The translations under genes and the position numbers were made by a program. Below are positions 55,390 through 64,000 of a stretch of 64,000 nt of DNA, piece by piece; the stretch's first letter is position 1; every line of letters begins with the position of its first letter. A model generated the notes under the pieces. That model did not search any database, was not told the DNA's origin, and worked only from the letters and a program-made list of their open reading frames with translations. This stretch comes from Lumbricus rubellus (taxonomy: Eukaryota > Annelida > Clitellata > Crassiclitellata > Lumbricidae). The stretch spans positions 23,123,609-23,187,608 of the forward strand of contig OX243828.1 of NCBI GenBank assembly GCA_945859605.1. The letters are read 5' to 3'.

Positions 55390-57129
55390 CGTTCTAGTAT
55401 ACTTTTCTTTGCGTCAAAGTCTAAGCTACTTGATGGTATATTTCGCTTACCGAGAGTAAGTTTGCTTTTTTAATTAAGTAAGCTTACTCCTAGTATAAAT
55501 CTGAACTGCTCGAATCTGTTGATACTGTGATGTTTTGTTGTTGGTGTCACTAAAAAGTCTCGAGTTGAATTGCTGGTAAGCTACTATTTCTGCTTAAAAC
55601 TTACTGAGAGTATTGAAGCTCAAACAAACTCACAATGGTAAGCTTATACCCAAATTGGTTCAACACGATACTCAACTGAACAAAGAAAAATCGCTTAGGA
55701 AACTAACCTTATAATATAAATCTACGTTATGAAAACATGCTAACTACGACATAAAGTTTATTAGGCCTATCTATACTTTTAGGTATAGGCCTATATCTGC
55801 GGTGCACTCAGAGGAGAGGTGACAAAAGTCAGAGTCCAATGGTTCACTATCTCGATCTTCAAAATATGGTTGACCTCTAATCGTCGAACACACAACATAA
55901 CTGATTGCAGATCACAGTGTGATAAATGGCTACATAGTAAGAAGAAACAAGTTGTGACCATATAGCGACATTAATTAATTGCGGTCCGGAATTTGTTTCC
56001 CTAATCGCGCCGTGATATTCAACTCCTATCACCAGCTATACAGCTCATCGGAACAAGGTTATCTATAGGAAAATAGAGTCAATAGGATGGTGTAAAGGTT
56101 GGCTGAACGGTCATGGACGGCGTTCAAGCGTTTATTTTCAAAATTGAACGCCGTCCTGACACTGTTTTAGGCCAGAAAAACCGGGAAAGGTAAGGGGCGT
56201 CCAGGCCAAGGCCGTATTGGGGAAAGGGGGGGTAGGTGTGCTTTGGGTATTTGAACTCCCTCAGAAATTAAATAATGTAAACATTAAATAATGTATTTAA
56301 TAGAACACGATGTAAGAACACGATGTAAGGGAATGAGTTATGGAGTTACAAGGATTTTCAATTATTATGAAGAAAATGTTGAGAAGAGATGGACTAACAA
56401 CGCTGAAGAACTGGAAGAAACGAAGGAAACCTTATTGAAGGCTACAGTTCAGATTTTGGAAATGGTATAATAATAATAATAACTTCAGCCTACTACTGTG
56501 TGTAGGCCCTAATGTATTGGCCGCCAATGACTCGCTATAATATTATGACGGCTCACAACGCTTCTCCAAAGTACAGTATAGTCGGTTCATATTATTCGGT
56601 TGCATGCTTGTTGGCTTGCTCAAGATCGAGCAACACCCACCCATCCCCCGAAACAAAATCCTGGCTACAGCTTTGGTCCAGCACTTCTTTTTACACTTTA
56701 AGCATACATTTAGGTCTGCAATGTGGATCCACTTGTGTTCAAAAATAAACAATACAACAGCACTTTAAAAACATTATCATAGACGAAAGCACAAACCACG
56801 ATGGCATAAGACCTTAGGCAGCATGCTACAGAATTGGTTTCAAGTCCATGCGCCAAAAACATTAAGAACCGACAGGAAAATTGTTTCCCAGGTTAAAATG
56901 TCGTCTTGTCTACTTCTTTCTTAAAAGCAGTAAATCATCCACCAATGCAACTGTGTGTCTGAGCTCTGCAGGTCACAAGTAGACCTATTTTTGTATTGTC
57001 TCTGGTTTGACCTGTTTTATATAGGCCTAAGATACATAATATTATAGATTATATAAGCTTAATTATATCAACATATCTCCACTTATATATCAGATAATAT
57101 ATACACATGGGCATACATATATACATGCA

Positions 57130-57134
57130 TATAA

Positions 57135-57180
<46 letters not shown>
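57130..57180. repeat. (TA)n array
   Basis: About 23 TA dinucleotides, right arm only. Confidence 0.9.
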
Positions 57181-57578
57181 GTACAACTTCAGTCTTCAGG
57201 ACGATTGATCGAGGAGTAATTTATAACGATCAGCGTGAAGTTTGCACACCCACTTCAGAAGTCGAAGTAACTTGCGGTTATGGGCCAACGACGTACTCAA
57301 ACCGGTTGGCATTTGGACTTTGTGAACTTAGAGTTTCAGTTGATAATAATTAATTATTATGAAGAAGGGCGACCCTTTTATTAGACCTCTGTGTAGTGTG
57401 TACATACACTCACGACAACAATTATTCCAGTTTCTCATACTTTTTGCTGATGTATAGGCCTATATATATATATATATAGACTGTCGCTTACCCAAAAGAG
57501 ACATAACAAAGATGATTAATGTTGCCCTCCTCGTTTCTCCAGGTTTGTGGCTGGCACCACTCATACGTTCACATATTA

Positions 57579-58340
57579 ACCCTTAATTTGTATGTATGTA
57601 TCCACCTGTTTATAATAGCACCTCTTTAACCCTTTCGAGATATATAATAGGGCGACTATTTTTCTGACCATAAAAACCGAGACACTTTTTCGGACGACTA
57701 CTTTATGTTTTTTACAGTTTGTATACGCCTATAGGCTACAGCCTTATAGCCTAAGGAATGCGCGGATGAAGCTCTGGCCATCTTTAACAGGTAGTAGTAG
57801 GTACTGATAAGTTATGTGGTCCGGCTCAAAGCTTAGGTTAAAAGTTATCCGCTACTAAAGAGGGATGGAGCGATCGAAGCCTGAGTAAGTATGCTGGGCT
57901 ATAGGTCTAGGCTACTATTTAGAAGCTTACTACTAGCCCGAGTATAAGCCTATAGGCCTACTATTTGAAACCTACAATATAGCTTACAATACAATTGGTC
58001 ATTTATACCGCGCTTTAACCAAAATAGGCTAAGTCTTGCACAAGAGCGCGCTTCACTACAAATCAAGTTATAATGCAATGAAAACAAATGAGTTTTTAAC
58101 TTTGATTTAAACTCTGCGATAGATGAGCACTAAAATACTTTTTATTTGAACGGTTTTCATGGGCTGGATTTAAACGCAGTATTTGTGAAAATAACACAAT
58201 TCATTGTCATTTTCGTACAGATAGGCCAGAAGCCTTTGCAGTCCAGCATAGACTATATTTATCATCAGAATTCATAACCGCCCTTGTTTGTTGCTAACAC
58301 ATGAAAATCAATCAGATTGACTTTGAATATTGGTATACAT
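57579..58340. other. No gene seen outside the right arm
   Basis: Unique-looking, with several TAGGCCTA-type octamers. No exon supported. Confidence 0.4.
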
Positions 58341-58348
58341 GAAAAGCA

Positions 58349-58440
58349 TGACGTAAACTTATGACGTAAGAGCCGTTGAGATTTTGTGATCTTCACTATG
58401 ACGTAATTCCCAGCATTCCCGAGTGTGGGGAATGACGTCA
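58349..58440. promoter_or_regulatory. Cluster of four CRE-like sites
   Basis: TGACGTAA at 58349, 58362 and 58399, and the perfect palindrome TGACGTCA at 58433, all within 92 bp. This is the consensus bound by CREB/ATF-type bZIP factors. It lies 70-160 bp upstream of a candidate signal-peptide exon. Confidence 0.5.
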
Positions 58441-58508
58441 TAATCAAGATATCCGTTTTCTGCACGTAATCAGTCAGCAGTCTGTGTAGCGGATATAATT
58501 ATGTTGAC

Positions 58509-58569
58509 ATGGATTACTTGCTAATTCAAATTTCCATAAGTTCTGCGCTCTTCGTCGCTATTTCCGAAG
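58509..58569 (+). CDS. Candidate signal-peptide exon for the 62664 gene
   Basis: ATG opens MDYLLIQISISSALFVAISE and stops in phase 1 at GAAG|GTTTTT. The exon at 62664 needs exactly that phase and the join gives Gly. The donor is weak and the exon is short, so this is a hypothesis only. Confidence 0.25.
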
Positions 58570-58922
58570 GTTTTTACATATTTTACTCTTCTTGTCAGAA
58601 ATGCTAAACTAATGGTCGTCAGATTTGAAACGTGTTTAAAGGTTTCTGACTGTTAACATGGATGAATGAAGGAATGAAGGGTTTCCACTAGGCTTTGTCC
58701 ATGCTAGGATATAGCCTAAGCGCCGTTGTAACCTATTGCAGCTTGCAGGCTGTCTGTTCTGTCATTAGTTAGAATTGATGTTAATTAAGATAACTGCATA
58801 ATTGTATTACTGTAACCGGCTGCGGTCTGTCAACCGGATTGCTGAATAAACGAAAATTATTATTTTGCACTGTTTGTACAGCGTAAGTAGTTCACATATC
58901 GAGGGCTTAGAAGCAAAGGTGC

Positions 58923-61582
58923 ATAGGGTAGAGTTCCCATATTTGGGCACCTTAAGGATAAAAGACTCATATTGCAGTAATTTTGATATGCTTACGTCTA
59001 GTTTCGGGTTATTTGGTTGAATTAAACATTAGGGAATAAAAATATATTGAATACATGCACCTGAGTGCATGACAATATTAGTTGTGGGGGAGAAAAGGAC
59101 ATGCCCCAAAGTGCCCAAATTGGGACACCGTGCCTCAATTTGGGCACCAGGTGCCCAAATTAGGTACACATTGGTACAGCTATGAAGGTGGTGACCTGCT
59201 TATAATACTCTATCTTCTACTTAACGCATACCAATTTCGAGATGAAATAAACAAGAAATGAAATAATGCTTGGGTAGAATTATTGTGTAATATTCACAAG
59301 TGCAGTTAAACAAGGTAATACTGAAACCAAAGTGATGAAGTAGATATAGGTCCTGTTGATCAAACATACTAGAATAGGTTATTTCCACTAGGAAATTAAA
59401 CTGCATATGCTAATTCACTACTTCAAAATCAGCACTATCGTTTGATTTTCTTATTAAGCTTTAGCTAAATGTATGCGTGTAGGGCCTATCACACATGGAC
59501 TTTTCACATATCAAGCGCTGCGGCCATCAGACATCTGATTTATTGTATGGAACTACACAATATGGGCCTATAGACATGGAGCTGTGTATAGTATCTTTCA
59601 GGCAACGGACATTTTCCCCTCCCTGCACAAAACCCCCGGCCACCCCCCCGAACAACCCCCTGAACAAATCCCTCCATTTGACCACCCCATGACAAAACTC
59701 TCCTTCCTGTGCAAATAGCCTATTTGTGTAGGTAATTGATCAAACGCTTTTTATAAATTCAGCTTCTATTTAAATAGTAAAATTTCTTTTCATCAATCCA
59801 ACTTTTACTTAGATAACAATTATTTTTTATTAATCCAGCTTCCATTTAGTCACTGTGTAAGTAGCCTATTTATGTAGGTATTATTGATCAAATTTAGGCT
59901 AATTTTCCAGGATGCGGTGCTGTGTCAACTAGTTAGTGTCATACGGGTAGGTATAAACCTGTCACTGTCATTCAGGCGTGGACTTATAATTTGGTAGTGT
60001 CGCTCAGTCATTCCGATATCAAGCAAATACCTGTTGGTTTATTTACGATAGCATGAAACATTGTCATCAATCCAGCTTCCATTAAAGCAAGAATATTTTC
60101 ATCAATCCATCTTCCATTTATGAAAAAAATATTTTCATCAGTCCAGCTTTCATTTAAGCAAGAATATTTTCATCAATCAAGCTCCAATTTAAGTAGGAAT
60201 ATTTTCATCAATCCAACTTCCATTTAAGCATGTACATTTTCAAAAAATTCAGCTTCTATTTCAGCAAAAATTGTTTTGTATCAATCCTTCTTCTAGCTTG
60301 TTTAATGAGAATTCTTTTCATCAATCCAACTTGCATAGGCTACATAGAATTGTCGTTCGGAGAAATACCACTTGTACCAATATGTTCTACCAGCTTTTTG
60401 TCCTACCCTGGGGGGGTTTGTCTGGGGGGTAGTTTGTCCTGGGGTTTTGTCCAGGGGGAAATGTCCTAACTACACTCGCATTTTCACCACCATCTTGATT
60501 TTTGGTGGTCACTTGTTGGCTTTGAGTGTCTGACGTGTTCGTCCTCCCCGCTTATCTGACGATTTTGTTTTAACAGGGTGCAGTCGATCATTTTTCTTTC
60601 TTCCTATTTTCAGATACCATGAAACCACGAAAATGCTAAAATAGAGTACGCAGCTGCACATAGATAGGCCTATAACTACTTTAATAGCTGGATCAAGGTG
60701 GACCTAATTTGGGCACCCGGTGCTCAAATTGAGGCATGCATGTCCTAATTTGGGCACTTTGGGGGTCTGTCTTTTTCTCAGCACAACTAATATTGTTAAA
60801 CACTCAAGTGCATGTATTAAATATATTTTCATTTCCTAATGCGCAATTCAACAAAATAACACCAAAATAGAGATATGCACATCAAAATTACTGGAATAAG
60901 AGTCTTTTATACTTAAGGTGCCCAAATAAGGAAACTCTACCTTAGATGATTTTCCATGTTCCAATCACAAAATAAATTGAACATTATAAAAATCATCAGA
61001 TAGGCCCTAAATGTGAGAAATTTCAAAATTATACACTCGTAGAATATAGGGTCTAGTCTAACCGAGACCTATTATGGCAAAATTGAATGGAACTATAAAG
61101 AAATATTAGCGTGTAATATAGTATTAAGCGTGACCTCATTTGGACAAACAAGGTTACCTAGAACGGGCACTGCCCAAAATAGGAATACAGAAGGGTGCCC
61201 ATATTAGGGTCTATGCCATACCTTCCTAGGAAAATTAAGGACAAAGTTAACTCATTTGCTCTCGCATTTTCGTTCACCTGCGGTGAAAGAGCGATACTTC
61301 GCGAAACTCTTGCAAAAAACCGATTGAAAATACACCAAAAGGCAACTCGCCCACAGCTTTCGAACCACATAGTGAACATTTGAACACTCGCATGCTAAAA
61401 ACAACATTTACTTCTTACGTCAAGGTACATCTTTCTACCTACTTACTTTTTTGTTTTATAACATCTATGCACAGAGTTGATAATATTTCATACAGAAGGC
61501 ACCACTCTATGTTGTCTATATTTTTAGATACAAGGGGGTGCCCATATTAGGAGCATGCCCAAATTAGGGTCATGTACCCTAA
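58923..61582. mobile_element. Long inverted-repeat element built on GGTGCCCAAATTAGG
   Basis: 58928-59175 and 60690-60940 are inverted copies of about 250 bp (GTAGAGTTCCCATATTTGGG facing its reverse near 60930). Related motif copies continue at 61163-61570, where a further end reads, in reverse, AGGGTACATGACCC. The left end ATAGGGTAGAG resembles an end of the 1030-bp elements. About eleven copies of the 13-15-bp motif occur in both orientations. Which outer boundary is real is uncertain (60940 or about 61582). Confidence 0.7.
59604..60470. mobile_element. Nested foldback-like element with GGACAAAACCCC motifs
   Basis: The left end GGACATTTTCCCC with CACAAAACCCCC repeats faces AGGACATTTCCCCC with ACAAAACCCC repeats in reverse (60400-60470). 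The interior is a roughly 40-bp minisatellite (CATCAATCCAGCTTCCATTT), the same sequence as inside 37850-38500. Confidence 0.65.
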
Positions 61583-62084
61583 CTCTCTTAGCATTGTAGT
61601 CAGTTATGTGAGCTACATGTACGTTATGGGAGGGGAAAAGGCACCAGCTTAGCTGAGATCGGTGAAACAATCAGGAACAGAGAAGTTTGGAGAAATTTCA
61701 CAAAGGCCTCATTGTCACACCAATGACGGAGGAGAAGAAAGAAGTTCTAAGAAAATGTGAGCTACTCACGCTGTACAAGTTTTAGTCTAGCATACATGTA
61801 TAAACTAATGCAAAACTCTATGAACAGTGAGTTATAGTACTGTTGTGGATCGGGCCTGTAGACCTATTTCATACAAAGTGCGGGTCTACGGCCCAACCAC
61901 CGTAGAACAACGGAAATTTTTGGGTTAATCCCAGATTCTATCATATTATTTTGCAAAATTTAATAATATTTTGTTTATTTGGAATTACCATCCTGCCGCA
62001 TAAAGGGCTAAACTAATGACCCGATTTTCCTCAGTGGTCCCTCATTCTCTAAAATTATTTCTTCCCTCCCCCAGGAGTTTTTCG

Positions 62085-62155
62085 TGCTGAGAGCGCCTCC
62101 GAATAGTCATTGTGTGAGAGGCGCTGTATAAATTAACAGATAAAATACAGTACAA
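62085..62155 (+). repeat. Orphan LINE-like 3' tail
   Basis: GAGAGCGCCTCCGAATAGTC...GAGAGGCGCTGTATAAATTA, the same tail as the LINE fragment ending at 13856. Confidence 0.55.
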
Positions 62156-62331
62156 CAAGAGTCGACGATCATTACGGATTAATCGTGGCATCGCAATGCT
62201 TTACCAGCATAAAATAAGTTATAATGGAATAAGTTACCTATTAGTCTCCGCAATGAACTTCTTTGTCTTTTTTGCTCTTTTTCCCCCAGCGTTTGAAAAC
62301 CATTCTCTTTCATTATGGTTTGTTTGTTTGT

Positions 62332-62538
62332 AGGCGCACTTGTTATAGCGCCCTTTTAAGCTCTTTCTACTCAGAGGCGCTCCCGAATGCAGAGCGGACA
62401 CTGCATCGGAGTTTCACGCCGAAGCGCTGAGCAATTGCGAGTGAAGGACTTGCCCAAGGTCCTTACGCGGCCAGGTGGATTCGAACCTCGAACCTTCCGG
62501 CTTCAAGGCAAAGATGCCACCACTACACTACCGCGTCC
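62332..62538 (-). mobile_element. SINE family A, full-length
   Basis: Complete. Reverse of GGGACGCGGTAGTGTAGTGG at the head, GGATTCGAACCTCG at box B. Confidence 0.85.
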
Positions 62539-62663
62539 CACACGATTGGATGGCAACAAGGAAGGCCCTAAGGAATGAATATTCCGCTAACAGAGACACC
62601 TATTTACATTTAATTTAATTTATTTTATTAATTTTATTTATTTAATTACAATAACAATTCCAG

Positions 62664-63167
62664 GCGCCAAGGCCAAGTGCCAGCCGGGGGAGCCGGGAGA
62701 CTACGGGGAGTTCTACTCCAACGGTCAAGTGGTCGCGCGCAACTCCACATCGACCAATGACGTCACGATGGGCTTCCCCACTTCCTCTGACGTCATCGCA
62801 ATCAGCTGCTGTCGCAACGACCGCAGCAGCCGACCGTTCGGCATCATTTACTCGACCTCGAGTGACGAACCGCACGTTCTCGTCACCGACCACGACTGGA
62901 GGTGTCTCCACACGGGAACCTTCATTCGTGACTCCCAAACGTCGCTCTACAATGACTCCGCCTGGTCGGATGCCTATGTCATCCAGTCCAACGCAGATGG
63001 TGGGGACTGGTTCCCGAAGGAGGAGGCGTTCGAACCGTACGCCAAGTGGATCTGGGCGCGAAAGGCGGACGGAGTGGTTCCCGAGTTGAACGTCACCGGT
63101 GGATTCAATTGCGCCTTCTGCAGAGCCAATCGATTGGCGAAGTTCAAGGATGAGCCTGTTCAGAGGG
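62664..63167 (+). CDS. Internal exon of an extracellular protein (beta-sandwich-type domain)
   Basis: One exon of 504 nt with acceptor AATAACAATTCCAG and donor GTATGT, phase 1 at both ends, so it could be a self-contained extracellular module. It encodes 168 residues with about eight cysteines, an early CQPGEPGDYGEFYSNG, then DVIAISCCRND, GIIYSTSSDEPHVLV, SLYNDSAWSDAYVIQSN and EPYAKWIWARK, ending FNCAFCRANR. The DSAW...A...N...AKWIWA pattern is one I associate with galactose-binding-like extracellular domains in invertebrate proteins; that link is from memory. N-glycosylation sites NST and NVT support secretion. No further exon lies downstream within the window. Confidence 0.75.
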
Positions 63168-64000
63168 GTATGTTGTCGCTGTTGACTCCTGACTCAGTTG
63201 ACTCTTGACTCCGTTGACTAGTGACTCAGTTGACTCCTAATTAAGTTGACTTCTGACTCAGTTGACTTCTAAGTCTTGACTCCTGTCTCAGTTGACACCT
63301 GACTCAGTTGACACCTGACCCATTTGACTCTTGACTTGGTTGGCCCCTGAGTCATTTGACTCCTGATTAAGTGGACTTCTACCTCCATTGACTCCTAAGT
63401 ATTGACTCCTGTCTTAGTTGACTCCTGACTCAGTTGCCTAATAACTCAGCTGACACCTGACCCATTTGACTCTTTGCTTGGTTGACTCCTGACTTGGTTG
63501 GCTCCTGAGTCCTGCCTCAATTGACTCCTGACTCAGTTGACACCTGATTAAGTTGACTTCTGACGCAGTTGACTCCTAGGTCTTGACTCTTGTCTTAGTT
63601 GACTCCCGACTCATTTGACTGATGACTCAGTTGACACCTGACCCATTTGACTCTTGACTTGGTTGGCCCCTGAGTCATTTGACTCCTGATTAAGTTGACT
63701 TCTACCTCCATTGACTCCTAAGTATTGACTCCTGTCTTAGTTGACTCCTGACTCAGTTGACTAATAACTCAGCTGACACCTGACCCATTTGACTCTTTGC
63801 TTGGTTGACTCCTGACTTGGTTGGCTCCTGAGTCCTGCCTCAATTGACTCCTGACTCAGTTGACACCTGATTAAGTTGACTTCTGACGCAGTTGACTCCT
63901 AGGTCTTGACTCTTGTCTTAGTTGACTCCCGACTCATTTGACTGATGACTCAGTTGACACCTGACCCATTTGACTCTCGACTTGGTTGACTTCTGACTCG
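63168..64000. repeat. (GTTGACTCCTGACTCA)n minisatellite with about 340-bp higher-order copy
   Basis: Degenerate 16-bp units start right after the exon donor and run off the window. A block at 63300-63625 is repeated nearly unchanged at 63640-63965, so the array grew by block duplication. Confidence 0.9.

Larger units (their letters stand above)
47690..57578. repeat. Right arm of the large inverted duplication
   Basis: Reverse-complement partner of 34816-44060. Slightly longer, through its own insertions (48334-49083, 54491-54720) and expanded simple repeats (52290-52560, 57130-57180). The inner edge is at the AAATTGTTGTTATCATT stretch near 47700 and the outer edge near 57575. Confidence 0.88.

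Noticed and set aside
63170..64000. Further exons of the 62664 gene in the following sequence
   Set aside because: The whole stretch is minisatellite with frequent stops in all frames.

Overview
This is a eukaryotic, repeat-dense window, almost certainly from a marine invertebrate. An echinoderm is my best guess, but the sequence does not prove it. The evidence is GT-AG introns with matching phases, tRNA-derived SINEs, LINE fragments, hAT-type MITEs with 8-bp target duplications, abundant tri/tetranucleotide arrays, and foldback-like transposons resembling the TU elements known from sea urchin. There are no operons, and most long open frames are microsatellite artefacts.

Layout. 1-18 kb has no convincing host gene. 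It holds microsatellites, SINEs, MITEs, a 5'-truncated LINE (9268-10880) and a LINE tail with a hAT insertion (12525-13856). 18.4-34.0 kb holds a seven-exon plus-strand gene for a 459-aa immunoglobulin-superfamily protein: a signal-peptide exon, a 10-kb first intron, three Ig-like domains and a hydrophobic C-terminus. Every splice phase agrees. That first intron carries, on the opposite strand, an uninterrupted 396-codon gene for an unrecognised secreted or membrane protein, and one of two identical-length 1030-bp transposons (16675-17704 and 23671-24700).

34.8-57.6 kb is a large inverted duplication. Two arms of about 9-10 kb surround a 3.6-kb spacer. Each arm carries an intact six-exon UNC93-like gene, and the two genes point toward each other. 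All six coding exons have identical lengths in both copies (631, 164, 252, 136, 132 and 383 nt), giving 565 aa each. The spacer holds an array of about eight 330-bp tandem units. Because the arms are paralogous, an insertion in one arm can be checked against an empty site in the other; this works clearly for three elements and fits a fourth.

57.6-64 kb holds a cluster of CRE-like sites, a weak signal-peptide exon candidate, a 2.7-kb inverted-repeat element built on a 15-bp motif, and one solid exon (62664-63167) of an extracellular protein followed by a 16-bp minisatellite that runs off the window.

The most unusual theme is a set of inverted-repeat elements whose arms are made of short 13-16-bp motifs, with a different motif in each family: 16675-17704, 23671-24700, 37885-38480, 48334-49083, 58923-61582 and 59604-60470. 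The best-defined one (48334-49083) has a perfect 8-bp target duplication and an empty site in the paralogous arm.
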